From NCBI GenBank assembly GCA_910585795.1, contig CAJUFV010000038.1, forward strand, positions 1 to 30,926: a DNA stretch of 30,926 bases, in the 5' to 3' direction. The translations under genes and the position numbers were made by a program. The notes under the pieces were generated by a model that was given only the letters and a program-made list of their open reading frames with translations, was not told where the DNA came from and did no database searches. The stretch is from an uncultured Clostridia bacterium. Its GTDB lineage: Bacteria; Bacillota; Clostridia; UBA1381. Of the stretch, positions 16,948 through 25,206 are shown piece by piece. Within the stretch, counting starts at the first letter, position 1. Every line of letters begins with the position of its first letter.

Positions 16948-17315
16948 CAGATATATCCTCCTGTGCTATAGTTGCGATGTATGTATACCATTACGTGATG
17001 TTTTTGAATATTTCTCGGAAATTCAGCAATGTATTCCAAGCCTGTTTCGCAGCTAACGACTTTATCATTGAGACGAATATCCGTACCGTATGGCAATACA
17101 AGCTTCAATTTGCCCTGATAAGCATTGAAAGGCTCTCCCTGATTAAGAGATAAGGAGCCTGTTCCTTTTACGCTTATATGACAAATTTGAGCGGTTATAT
17201 CCGGTTCTTCTTCATAGGTATATTCAAAACCTGCTGTTAAACCGAAATTCCCTTTGACTTCAACCTTTTTGCCGTGATAAATGTCACATTTATGTGTCAA
17301 AAAATCCTTGAACAT
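16947..17315 (-). CDS. xkdH: Head-tail connector protein XkdH (DUF3599)
   Basis: This 122-aa, mostly beta protein (LTHKCDIYHGKKVEVKGNFG, LKLVLPYGTDIRLNDKVVS) fits XkdH/DUF3599, a stopper-like head-tail joining protein in PBSX. It lies between the YqbG-type adaptor and XkdI. The ribosome site (GGCGGTGA) is weaker than those of its neighbours. Confidence 0.78.
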   Translation of the reverse strand: MFKDFLTHKCDIYHGKKVEVKGNFGLTAGFEYTYEEEPDITAQICHISVKGTGSLSLNQGEPFNAYQGKLKLVLPYGTDIRLNDKVVSCETGLEYIAEFPRNIQKHHVMVYIHRNYSTGGYI

Positions 17316-17331
17316 AGAGATTCACCGCCAA

Positions 17332-17721
17332 TCATACAATAAAAGCCTTCATTGTTACCGTTCCTGTAGCTTCAGAGATGATAAAATCATCTAAAAGTAT
17401 ACCAATGTCAAGGTTATCCAAGCTTGCAACGGAGGAATCAACAGAATACGAGTAATCATCAAAGCTTTCAGATGTAATACCCTTTTTTATTGACGAAATC
17501 CCGTAATGTTCAGCTAAAATTATAACTGCCGTTTTCACGGCTTCAGGAACTTCAGGATATTTTTCATCATCAAGCAGATTTTTGTTCTTTGTATAAGCTA
17601 AGATATAGCTTTCTGCCCTTGAAATATCAATTTTGAGCTTATCCTCGCTTCTGCACGAAACATTATCGTCATCTGTATAACCAAGAACATCATCCGGAGT
17701 TATCCACGGTCTTTTTGGCAT
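17332..17721 (-). CDS. Head-tail adaptor, YqbG/DUF3199-like
   Basis: This 129-aa protein (PKRPWITPDDVLGYTDDDNV start, KIDISRAESYILAYTKNKNL, VKTAVIILAEHYG) fits the helical adaptor proteins YqbG and gp6/gp15 that dock under the portal. An in-frame GTG at 17730 is only a base or two behind GGAG, too close to work, so I chose the ATG at 17721 (10 nt after GGAG). The upstream gene stops six bases earlier. Confidence 0.78.
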   Translation of the reverse strand: MPKRPWITPDDVLGYTDDDNVSCRSEDKLKIDISRAESYILAYTKNKNLLDDEKYPEVPEAVKTAVIILAEHYGISSIKKGITSESFDDYSYSVDSSVASLDNLDIGILLDDFIISEATGTVTMKAFIV

Positions 17722-17726
17722 ACATA

Positions 17727-18074
17727 TCACTCTCCAAAATCAGGCTGAACGCTTTCGCTGCTCATAATGAGGTCTACGCAATCAGCTTTCGTCTTGCAAG
17801 CAGATGTATCAAGTTCAAGAGATTCGGCATAAGCAAATACTTCGGCTTTCGACATAGCATCAAAATTCGGTACTCCGTTGCCATCCTCCGGCTTATTCGG
17901 AGTCTCCGACTTCTGCTCTCCATCCGTAACGCTAACGAAATATCCTGTTTCCATTGCATACTCAAAATCAGCATCACAAACATCGACTGCATTGCCTTTT
18001 CTGATTGTTATAGGCTCACCGTTTACCTGTCTGAAGGTATAGGAAAGTCCTTTGTTGAGCTTTATCTGTCTCAT
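17727..18074 (-). CDS. YqbF-like head-region protein with C-terminal SAP/HeH-like segment
   Basis: This 115-aa protein has a beta-rich N-terminal part (GLSYTFRQVNGEPITIRKGN, then VDVCDADFEYAMETGYF) that resembles YqbF-type proteins, a Pro/Glu/Asn linker, and a C-terminal helix-extension-helix (MSKAEVFAYAESLELD, then CKTKADCVDLI). Segments of that last type bind nucleic acid or protein in many phage head accessory proteins. AAGGAGG precedes the ATG, and the gene directly follows the capsid gene. Confidence 0.65.
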   Translation of the reverse strand: MRQIKLNKGLSYTFRQVNGEPITIRKGNAVDVCDADFEYAMETGYFVSVTDGEQKSETPNKPEDGNGVPNFDAMSKAEVFAYAESLELDTSACKTKADCVDLIMSSESVQPDFGE

Positions 18075-18084
18075 AGCGACCTCC

Positions 18085-19017
18085 TTAATCTTTCAAACCT
18101 GTGATTATCGCAGCAGCTTCCAATTCCTCGATTATGGCATCAAAATCAAGATGGCATACATAGAAGCGCTTATCTTCCATAATAGCCTTCTCGCCTTCTG
18201 TCGTGGAGCGAATCTTCATATCGTATGTATTAACAACGATAAGATTCTGAGGGTCTGTCAAGATGATGCTGTCATCCGGAAGTGCCGGAACTTCGATAAC
18301 CGGAATTGATACCGGATTTTCAACACGTTTATCTGAAATTATGCCGCCGTTTGTGATAGCCTGATTAAGCAGGTATCTTTCCCAATTCTGTCTGCGGTGC
18401 GGAGACATAAGCCATCTGAGTCTTCCGTTGTTGTACTTGTTCGGAATAGCCTGAAGCGCATTGTAATATGTGTCAAGAGTAACGTGAGCTGTCGAGGATT
18501 CGTCTACGACATTTGAGCCGTTCTTCAACTGCTTTACCCAACCGTCATTTATATAAAGGAAATCGTGGTCGGGGTCAGAAGCATCTACGGCTGTATCGCC
18601 GTTGAGATACAAGTCTTCAAGGTCAATGCCGAGCTGAGTTGTCATAAGGTCCGTTATAATCTTAGAAAGATTCTGACCTTCGATATTCTCTCTCAGCGTT
18701 TCCTCAGTAACCTCCCACGGCAATCTTACTGCTGTTGTCGAATATTCGATATGCGATGTATTTACATCTGCTCTGTAGCCGTCATCTGTGTTTTCGACCT
18801 TCTTTCTGAGGATTCGTCTTGCAATACCAATCTTATCAATCTCGCCTGTCTTTGCTGTACGCATAAGATGACGTACCTCTTTGCCGAGCGGAGTTGCATC
18901 AAATGTCTGCTGAATAAACTTTCTCGCCTGTTCAGGCTTTAAAATACCTGCACCGTTAGAACCTGAAAAGCCGCCGGTAGTGATTGTTGACTTTATTATC
19001 TGTTCATTATTTTTCAT
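18085..19017 (-). CDS. xkdG: Major capsid protein XkdG
   Basis: This 310-aa protein is the PBSX-type major capsid protein with an expected HK97 fold. N-terminal part: GAGILKPEQARKFIQQTFDA. E-loop-like region with ADVNTSHIEYSTTAVRLPWE, then EDLYLNGDTAV and the RLRWLMSPHRRQNWERYLLN segment. C-terminal part: IPVIEVPALPDDSIILTDPQN. It follows the protease/scaffold gene by only three bases; AAGGAG lies in the last codons of that gene, so the two are coupled. Confidence 0.92.
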   Translation of the reverse strand: MKNNEQIIKSTITTGGFSGSNGAGILKPEQARKFIQQTFDATPLGKEVRHLMRTAKTGEIDKIGIARRILRKKVENTDDGYRADVNTSHIEYSTTAVRLPWEVTEETLRENIEGQNLSKIITDLMTTQLGIDLEDLYLNGDTAVDASDPDHDFLYINDGWVKQLKNGSNVVDESSTAHVTLDTYYNALQAIPNKYNNGRLRWLMSPHRRQNWERYLLNQAITNGGIISDKRVENPVSIPVIEVPALPDDSIILTDPQNLIVVNTYDMKIRSTTEGEKAIMEDKRFYVCHLDFDAIIEELEAAAIITGLKD

Positions 19018-19020
19018 AGA

Positions 19021-20250
19021 TTAAAATACTCCTTCCATATAGTGCTGTTCTGCCTTTTCGACAGGTTTTTCTTCATTATCAAGGTTTGTCGGGATTCCTG
19101 CGTTCTTTAATACAGGAGCCATAGCTTCCTGCACTGCTTTGGCAATCATATCCTGAACCGCTTCTGTTGATACAGGAGCATTTGCATCATTGCCTTCACC
19201 ATCGCCATTGTCATCTGACTTCTTGATATTCTTTATGTTATCCTGAATGGCATCCTGAACCATCTTCTTGATAACATCCTCTGTTATACCTGCTTCTTTC
19301 TTAACAGGATTTTCTTCAGGGGTCTTTTCTCCCTGCGGATTTACTGACTTTGCTATTGCATCGTCAATCATTGACTGTACTTCTGCTTTAGTCACGTCTT
19401 CTTCCTCCTTTTCGCTTTTTTCAATTTTTGGATTTCCGTATTCGATAACCGATTTGACATCATCCTGAGTGAGTATGTCTATGAGAATGTCGGAAAAGTC
19501 CTCTAAACTTTGACGTATCACATCTTCGTCATCCTCAAAGACGTATTTGCCGTGTAAATCACTGTAACGTCCGAGCCGAGTCTGAAGCACATCAAACGCA
19601 GTCCAAAATCTTTGCGATTTAATGCGCCTGTTATATTCTTCAAGAACTTCGCCTTTGCGAATACTTCCAAAACCAAAAAGACCGGCAAGCTTGGATATTA
19701 CTCCCTGCTTTCCGGAATCTGAATTTGAATCATCGCTTTTGCTTATGTCATCGTCTACAGTGCTGTATTTACCAACACCGCCCATAGAGAAGCCTGTGAT
19801 GTCTCCCTTTTCGATGGAATCCCATACATCTTCATCAGTAACCTCAACGGTCATCATCCACGTGCCTTTCTTGATGCTCTGCCCTTCGATTTCACAATCA
19901 GACTTAGTTACATAGCTTTCAACCATTGTTGCACCTTCTGCCTTCTGGAAGGTGTGCTGAAGGTCTATATCTCCGTTGTTTTTAACAAACAAATGAGCAG
20001 CTTTTGTAATTTCTTCCTCTGTCATATAATTACCATCTGTATCGGCAGCCATAGGCTCGTATACAATACCGGTAACATAATGATTAGAAGCATCTGCTTT
20101 GAGAATTCTTCCGTAGCAAGTAAACTGCGTATTGTCCGGATTGTCAGACTTTGCAATAACAAATTTATGCTTATTTGCAGCCTTGCTGACAAGCGAAACA
20201 AAGCTTATTCTTGCATCAGAAATAGCACACGCTTTTGCGATTTGTTCCAT
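19021..20250 (-). CDS. xkdF: XkdF-like prohead protease with C-terminal scaffold
   Basis: This 409-aa protein matches XkdF, the putative phage serine protease of the S78-like type. His99 (DIDLQHTF), Ser155 (ITGFSMGGVG) and an acidic residue between (Glu111) fit the expected catalytic set. The C-terminal half (about residues 270-400) is charged, helical and rich in Lys/Asp/Glu with repeated VQSMIDDAIAKSV, IKKMVQDAIQ and VQDMIAKAVQEAM units, as in an internal scaffold. The protein probably organises the prohead, then cuts itself away. AAGGAG precedes the ATG. The structured stretch at 20274-20393 lies directly upstream. Confidence 0.88.
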   Translation of the reverse strand: MEQIAKACAISDARISFVSLVSKAANKHKFVIAKSDNPDNTQFTCYGRILKADASNHYVTGIVYEPMAADTDGNYMTEEEITKAAHLFVKNNGDIDLQHTFQKAEGATMVESYVTKSDCEIEGQSIKKGTWMMTVEVTDEDVWDSIEKGDITGFSMGGVGKYSTVDDDISKSDDSNSDSGKQGVISKLAGLFGFGSIRKGEVLEEYNRRIKSQRFWTAFDVLQTRLGRYSDLHGKYVFEDDEDVIRQSLEDFSDILIDILTQDDVKSVIEYGNPKIEKSEKEEEDVTKAEVQSMIDDAIAKSVNPQGEKTPEENPVKKEAGITEDVIKKMVQDAIQDNIKNIKKSDDNGDGEGNDANAPVSTEAVQDMIAKAVQEAMAPVLKNAGIPTNLDNEEKPVEKAEQHYMEGVF

Positions 20251-20273
20251 ACCTTTCTCCTTTCTTTTATTTT

Positions 20274-20393
20274 TGATGATTTACGCATCATCATTGCGAG
20301 ACTGAAGACCACCCCCTTAAACGGATTTTTATAATAAAAAATAATTGATTCGACAGCAGGTCTCGCTAAGGTTGCTGAATATAATCAATTATT
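20274..20393 (-). ncRNA. Structured intergenic RNA candidate with terminator-like part
   Basis: Between the head morphogenesis and protease genes the minus-strand RNA can form several pairs. An 11-bp A/T stem (20383-20393 with 20340-20350) is followed by TTTTTTATTAT and spans the stop codon of the head gene. An inner CAGCA/TGCTG pair (20373-20377 with 20354-20358) sits within it. GCGAGAC (20360-20366) is complementary to GTCTCGC (20296-20302), a long-range or pseudoknot-type pair. A 7-bp hairpin (20274-20280 with 20287-20293) lies just before the protease ribosome site. This is the longest untranslated stretch inside the head cluster (138 nt). Whether it is a terminator, a processing site or a regulatory RNA is not known. 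Confidence 0.55.
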
Positions 20394-21366
20394 TATTATT
20401 AGCTCTATATTCATCGGCTCTCATATGATTTATTTCTTCAAGCTCGCTTTCCCATTCTCTGTCATCGTTTTCTATGTATTCACGTTGCATACGTCTTCTT
20501 TCATCAACGTCTATGCCAAGTGCTTCCTTGCTTACTATTGCCCGATGTAGACAATGACAGTTTGCGGCTTCAGATGCAGGGAGACAAAAATCACGAGGGA
20601 ACATAGGATAATACGTGTTGCCATCAGAACCAACAAGCTCGAACGGTTCATCTTTACTGACGATAACTCCATTCATAGCAACGTGATTCTCTCTCGGCTG
20701 ATTCTTTGTACTGCCTGTATGTATCCACTCTTTTTGCTCCACCGCCGAGCTTTGCATTATAGCTTCATCGGCAGCATATGAATGAACTCTTAACATTTCT
20801 GTCAAGGCTACCGCTCTTGCCCTGTATCGTTCATCTCTTATGCCGCCATTGAGGATTTGACGTGTTACTTCCTGAATACTACTACCTTCCTCGATGCCAT
20901 CATTAAGTATCTTTTCAAGCTCTTTATGAGAATTCAACTTCATCATCTCTGCAACTTCTCTTGAATTTTCGGAAACGTAGTAATTTGTCCGGTCTGTAAC
21001 CTTAATAAACTTCATATCAGGGTCAACTTCTTTTATATACTTCTCAATCATATTTGGCATAATCTCTTGAAAAGCTCCTACAAAAGCCTTGCTGAGTTTT
21101 TCGTCAACATCATCAATTTCCCTGACTTCATCCCATATATCATCAAAAAAAGACTGAATATCTACAGCCTTTTTCAATCGCTTTGCAAATAATGAGGTTT
21201 CCTCTTTCAGTATGTCAGTAACTACATCCTCCAAATCCGATGCAGCCTGTATTGTTTTCTTAGGGAGTACAAAACCTGCTTCTTTCAGTTTGTCAACGAG
21301 TTTTGAATCAGCTTTTTCTATATATCCATCAATAGCTGTTTTGAGTTTATCACAAGCATTACACAT
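20389..21366 (-). CDS. Minor head / head morphogenesis protein (SPP1 gp7 / Mu F type)
   Basis: This 325-aa protein belongs to the Mu gpF/SPP1 gp7 head morphogenesis family. The second half shows ARAVALTEMLRVHSYAADEA, EWIHTGSTKNQPRENHVAMNG and a Cys/His cluster (FCLPASEAANCHCLHR), typical of the family. A few copies go into the procapsid with the portal and affect DNA ejection. I chose the ATG at 21366, which overlaps the portal stop by 8 nt and has AAGGGAG 10 bases before. In-frame ATGs at 21393 and 21402 lack a good ribosome site. Confidence 0.87.
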   Translation of the reverse strand: MCNACDKLKTAIDGYIEKADSKLVDKLKEAGFVLPKKTIQAASDLEDVVTDILKEETSLFAKRLKKAVDIQSFFDDIWDEVREIDDVDEKLSKAFVGAFQEIMPNMIEKYIKEVDPDMKFIKVTDRTNYYVSENSREVAEMMKLNSHKELEKILNDGIEEGSSIQEVTRQILNGGIRDERYRARAVALTEMLRVHSYAADEAIMQSSAVEQKEWIHTGSTKNQPRENHVAMNGVIVSKDEPFELVGSDGNTYYPMFPRDFCLPASEAANCHCLHRAIVSKEALGIDVDERRRMQREYIENDDREWESELEEINHMRADEYRANNK

Positions 21367-22945
21367 CTCCGCTTCGCTCCCTTGCAAGTTCATTAAGTGC
21401 ATCTCTTACGGATTTGAGAATCGGTACAATGTCATCGTCCCCGTTCTGTTCAGCCTTTGCGATGCTTCTGTTGACTTCCTGAATATTAGAAGCTATGTTC
21501 ATTTTCTGGTACTGAAGCGGAATATCACCCCATTCATCGTCATAATCTTCCGAGACTCTGCCAAGAACCTTGCAGCTCAATTCCTTAGCTGCATTAGGTG
21601 TGAGTCCTCCTGCTCTTTCAGTAACATTAAGAATCTTTGTAATATCATCAGGATTTGTTATGTCCGGACTTTTCAAATAAACCTCACAATACTTAAAATT
21701 ATAGCTTTTCAGAAGCTTATTATTGAGCTTCCAATCTATTGAAGCTCGTTCTGTCTGGAATACCTGCTGTTCCGTAACTTCCATAGCAGTCTGAGCAGTT
21801 GCTCGGTTGAAATCCGTTGTATATCCTACATATAGGTCCGGAAGCAAAAAGGCTGATTGTGTTTTCTTCCTTGCATTGTCCTGATATGCCTGAAACAATT
21901 CATCTTGCTGAAGTATAGAAGCTAATGGAGTTATCTGTATTTCTGGCTGCTTTTCATCGGTAAATCCAACCTTATTGTCATTATTTTCTGTTTCAAGAAT
22001 GAGGAAGCCGTGCTGTCCACGTTCTCCCTTGACACCGTTCATATATTCTTTGAGCTTCGCTTCGCTGTCTTCTGTCAATGTTCCACCCCTAAGACATATG
22101 AGCAGCGGAACGTGTCTTCCGTTGACAAAATAGTTATTGTTCAATCCTTCAGCTCGTCTCGCTCCATCCTGCGGCAATATCTGACCTATCCATCTGACCT
22201 CGCCGTATTCTGCACTGCCTATGGATAAAGGAAGTATTTCATTGGCTCTATCCTTCAAAGGCAGTTTTTCAACATATTCTCCTGTTGTTTTATTCATTAT
22301 TCTGGTATCTCCAAATTCCTTGAAGTATACCGTTTTACCTGCAACTGTCTGTCTGAACTTCCTGAATTGCTTACGTCTTACTACCTTTTCGTCACCATAC
22401 TCACATTCGATTTCTATATAATCTCCTGTGGGTATCGTCATTTCAACGCTCGGAACATCATTTATGTATTCAACCTGAACTACGTTGCCTTCAAGATTCC
22501 TTATACATTCGAGATATGATATTCCATACGTCTCTCTTAACTTGACAGCGCTTTCAAGGATTTCCTTTGTATCCATCTCCGCTCCGAGCATTTTTATGAT
22601 ATTACCTACTTTTTTGAATTCAGCCTCCATCTCAGGAGTTTCCTTTTGGTCGTTGAATTCATCCTTGTATTTTACGCCTATACCAAAACCTGCGATATTG
22701 CTACCGTAAGACTTGATACACTGCGGCAAAATAGTGGAATGGTCTACCATATCTTTAAGACCTCTTTGGTTTATTCGTTTAGAAATCCATTCATATGATG
22801 ACGACAAGCTTTCCTCTACGTTCAACTGCTCTGAGGTGTCCGATTTTATAATTGAGGAATAGGCATCATTGACATCACCATCATCTACTGTAACAATCCT
22901 GCATCCTATCGGAGCAGGAGTATACTTTTTTTCTCCTTCAGGCAT
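21359..22945 (-). CDS. xkdE: Portal protein (XkdE type)
   Basis: This 528-aa PBSX-family portal protein forms the dodecameric ring through which DNA is packaged and leaves. Typical segments are SYEWISKRINQRGLKDMVDH and CIKSYGSNIAGFGIGVKYKD near the N-terminus, LGAEMDTKEILESAVKLRE, and the FNRATAQTAMEVTEQQVFQ and NNKLLKSYNFKYCEVYLKS segments. The frame starts earlier, but AAGGAGG plus an 8-nt spacer points to the ATG at 22945, right after the terminase stop. Confidence 0.92.
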   Translation of the reverse strand: MPEGEKKYTPAPIGCRIVTVDDGDVNDAYSSIIKSDTSEQLNVEESLSSSYEWISKRINQRGLKDMVDHSTILPQCIKSYGSNIAGFGIGVKYKDEFNDQKETPEMEAEFKKVGNIIKMLGAEMDTKEILESAVKLRETYGISYLECIRNLEGNVVQVEYINDVPSVEMTIPTGDYIEIECEYGDEKVVRRKQFRKFRQTVAGKTVYFKEFGDTRIMNKTTGEYVEKLPLKDRANEILPLSIGSAEYGEVRWIGQILPQDGARRAEGLNNNYFVNGRHVPLLICLRGGTLTEDSEAKLKEYMNGVKGERGQHGFLILETENNDNKVGFTDEKQPEIQITPLASILQQDELFQAYQDNARKKTQSAFLLPDLYVGYTTDFNRATAQTAMEVTEQQVFQTERASIDWKLNNKLLKSYNFKYCEVYLKSPDITNPDDITKILNVTERAGGLTPNAAKELSCKVLGRVSEDYDDEWGDIPLQYQKMNIASNIQEVNRSIAKAEQNGDDDIVPILKSVRDALNELARERSGDV

Positions 22946-22946
22946 T

Positions 22947-24362
22947 TTATTTACCTCCTTCATTCTTCACTCGTGCCAACTTAACCGGCAAACATAATAA
23001 ACAAAGGCAATCAGCTTCGTCCGGAGACTGCAAACCTCTTGCCTTCATAGCTTTCTTTGATTCGACTTTTATCCTACTGTCATCTGTTATGTCATATTTC
23101 CTTACTGATAGCTGACCCACAAGGTCTTCATCGTTAGGAAGTATCAAGCCTATCGGCTTCTTATTTCCTTCGTCATCGTATGGAGACAGCAGATTCTTGA
23201 TTATGCTCATCATATACGTTGTTGTATCGGCATAGTCCTTATGCCTTATGGATTTACCGAACAATACCTTTACAACTTCAAACCACCAATACTTTTCAGG
23301 GTTATTACGCTTAATCTGATTCAGTCTGTCAGAAACGCCGCCGCCGAGTCCTCCATCATCGACCTTTATAGGAATTCTGCCTTTATACTTGTACTTCTCT
23401 CGCAGCATTTCTCCGCATCTGACAATTTCTCCTGCCGTTCTCATAAGGTCCTGACCTGAGATTTTCTTATGGAATTGCACTTTTTCGTTGACTTTATACC
23501 CTATGCAGGTCTTATCATCTCCGAATCGTGCAACGTCACAGCCTATATCAATGCTTATACAAGGCTTTTCTTCGTATTCTGTATTGATAGACTGCTCTAT
23601 AAGACTGAGCGGAATGTACACATCGTCTTCTTGCAATGGGAACTCTCCATCAACTCTTACCCTGACAACATTGCTTTCCTCTCCGTATTTCCTTATGAGG
23701 GACTTGATATTATCCTTATTTGTCCTTGAACTATCACGGCTCGAAACAGTATGGCATTTATACATTCCCCTGTCACGAGTATGGGAATCATAGAATGTTC
23801 CGGTTGTCTTTGTAGGGTTTCCACACATAAAGAGCTTGTTGTTATCTCCCGACAGCGTACCTTGAATCGTCTCCATTATTTCATCTTCAATACCTGAAGC
23901 TTCATCAACTATGAATAGCATATTGTCCTCGTGATAACCTTGCATATTCTCAGGTCTTGATGCTGTCTTTGCTACTGCATACCATCTTTCCGAATACCTA
24001 TCAACATATACATAGGTTTTCGTCCATCGTAGCATATATGGCAAAATCGGACTTTTGTTAAGCCACTTTGATATTTCAGACCACAAGACATCGTTGAGCT
24101 GCTGCTTCGTAGGAGCTGTCGCTACAACTCTTGAATTCTTAAAGCAGGACAAAAACCACAAGGCAGCAATAGCCTCGATACCGGTCTTTCCTACTCCCTG
24201 ACCTGATTTTATAGACACTCTCGGATTTGTAGCCAAATCTCTTAATGCTGCTTTCTGCCATTCATCGCAATCGAACCTACATATTTCTTTTGCAAATATA
24301 TCCGGATATTTACGATATACAGGCATCCGCTTTGCAAACTTATCCATATACTTATTTGCCAT
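22947..24362 (-). CDS. terL: Terminase large subunit
   Basis: This 471-aa packaging ATPase/nuclease has Walker A at residues 53-60 (SGQGVGKT), Walker B with catalytic Glu at 149-154 (MLFIVDE), and a coupling segment (MCGNPTKTTGTFYDSHTRD). A C-terminal RNase H-like nuclease starts at DIGCDVARFGDD (first acidic residues) and continues with VDDGGLGGGVSDRL; a further acidic site is in PDEADCLCLL. It moves DNA through the portal and cuts it. The start overlaps the small-subunit gene by 11 nt. Confidence 0.94.
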   Translation of the reverse strand: MANKYMDKFAKRMPVYRKYPDIFAKEICRFDCDEWQKAALRDLATNPRVSIKSGQGVGKTGIEAIAALWFLSCFKNSRVVATAPTKQQLNDVLWSEISKWLNKSPILPYMLRWTKTYVYVDRYSERWYAVAKTASRPENMQGYHEDNMLFIVDEASGIEDEIMETIQGTLSGDNNKLFMCGNPTKTTGTFYDSHTRDRGMYKCHTVSSRDSSRTNKDNIKSLIRKYGEESNVVRVRVDGEFPLQEDDVYIPLSLIEQSINTEYEEKPCISIDIGCDVARFGDDKTCIGYKVNEKVQFHKKISGQDLMRTAGEIVRCGEMLREKYKYKGRIPIKVDDGGLGGGVSDRLNQIKRNNPEKYWWFEVVKVLFGKSIRHKDYADTTTYMMSIIKNLLSPYDDEGNKKPIGLILPNDEDLVGQLSVRKYDITDDSRIKVESKKAMKARGLQSPDEADCLCLLCLPVKLARVKNEGGK

Positions 24363-24783
24363 CTGTTACATCTCCATCATCAGGAATAGAATCAAACCAC
24401 GCATCGAGCATATTATCATTGGTGGTAGAGCTTTTAGGATTCTGTTCTGCCTTAAACCTCTTTTCGTCAAGCTTCTGCTTCGGTGTTTCTCCTGCTGTCT
24501 CTATCAGAAATTGCATAGCCTTAATGTCTCCCGTCATAGCAAGAGCAAACGCTCTTGACATCAATGCTACTCTGTTCGTGAAATCTTCTTCAGTTATTCC
24601 GAGAGCTTGCAAATTCTTCTTAATGCCCTCCGTGTTTGTGGGTAAATCCAATATCATTTTTGCGGCACTTTTGGCATCTCTTTTTTTCCTTCTTGCTTCA
24701 CCTGAAGCTATGCCTCCATTCCTGCCACGTTCTCTTGCTTCGTCCTTGCTTCGTACAGGTTTTAGATTTTCTTCATTAGCCAA
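24352..24783 (-). CDS. Probable terminase small subunit
   Basis: This 143-aa protein has a Lys/Arg/Gly-rich N-terminal part (KDEARERGRNGGIASGEARR, a KGG-like DNA-binding stretch), a helical centre (RVALMSRAFALAMTGDIKAM) and an acidic tail. That composition, the size and the overlap with the large subunit fit a small terminase subunit that picks the packaging site. I chose the TTG at 24783, six bases after a strong AAGGAAGGTGG. The longer open frame starting at 24819 has no ribosome site and would begin inside the terminator hairpin. Confidence 0.75.
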   Translation of the reverse strand: MANEENLKPVRSKDEARERGRNGGIASGEARRKKRDAKSAAKMILDLPTNTEGIKKNLQALGITEEDFTNRVALMSRAFALAMTGDIKAMQFLIETAGETPKQKLDEKRFKAEQNPKSSTTNDNMLDAWFDSIPDDGDVTDGK

Positions 24784-24801
24784 AATCGCCACCTTCCTTT
24801 T

Positions 24802-24856
24802 CACAATAAAAAATACCAAGCTTTATATGCCTTATAAGCACAAAAACTCGGTATTT
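24802..24856 (-). terminator. Terminator-like hairpin upstream of terminase
   Basis: Minus-strand arms AAATACCGAG (24847-24856) and CTTGGTATTT (24811-24820) pair over 10 bp with one G-U, enclosing a second small GCTTATA/TATAAAGC stem, and run into TTTTTTATT. It follows the 75-aa gene and precedes terminase. As terminase and all structural genes lie beyond it, read-through or antitermination is needed unless a promoter lies between. Confidence 0.65.
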
Positions 24857-24880
24857 ATGATTTTATATTGCCTTGTGATT

Positions 24881-25108
24881 TTACGCACTGTATAGTCCGG
24901 TAACAACGTCTATACCGCATTGTATGGTCGATGGAATGTCATATCCCATACTTTTGTAAAATCTTTCGTTTGTCATACACTCATAAGCTCTTGTCATAGC
25001 CGTATTTTCTTCTTTGCTTATTCCGAGCTTGAATGTCTTTGCTATTTTCAAAGCGTTTTTATAATCGCCATTCTTTACATATTCTCTTACTTGATCTGAT
25101 TTTTTCAT
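24881..25108 (-). CDS. Small conserved-looking phage protein upstream of terminase, function unknown
   Basis: This 75-aa soluble protein, MKKSDQVREYVKNGDYKNAL at the start and then KIAKTFKLGISKEENTAMTR, is helical throughout. I recall similar small proteins before terminase genes in Firmicutes phages, but no function is known to me. AGGAGG lies eight bases before the ATG at 25108. The open frame continues upstream across a candidate promoter, so a longer start is unlikely. It is flanked by its own promoter-like site and a terminator-like hairpin and could be a separate unit. Confidence 0.6.
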   Translation of the reverse strand: MKKSDQVREYVKNGDYKNALKIAKTFKLGISKEENTAMTRAYECMTNERFYKSMGYDIPSTIQCGIDVVTGLYSA

Positions 25109-25151
25109 ATCGAAAACCTCCTGTTTGCTTCGTGTTGTTTGATTACAAGCG

Positions 25152-25180
25152 TAGCGTAGCACCTGCACCTACATTGTCAA
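25152..25180 (-). promoter_or_regulatory. Weak promoter candidate with nested tandem repeats
   Basis: A perfect TTGACA (minus strand, 25175-25180) lies about 70 nt upstream of the 75-aa gene. At 16-17 nt spacing only TACGCT/ACGCTA-type hexamers are found, so the -10 box is poor. Directly behind the -35 box are two tandem duplications (on the plus strand GCGTA twice at 25149-25158 and GCACCT twice at 25159-25170), which may bind a regulator that replaces the missing -10 contacts. Confidence 0.4.
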
Positions 25181-25206
25181 GAGGTTTTTTCAAAAAAAAT
25201 TATTTT

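Noticed and set aside
17722..17730. GTG start for the YqbG-like adaptor
   Set aside because: The GTG begins only a base or two after GGAG, too close for initiation; the ATG at 17721 is well spaced.
24245..24895. Long plus-strand open frame (216 codons) opposite the terminase genes
   Set aside because: It lies wholly against well-supported terminase genes, lacks a ribosome site, shows low-complexity Ser/Leu/Phe composition and resembles no protein. The many other plus-strand frames of 60-176 codons opposite structural genes are rejected for the same reasons.
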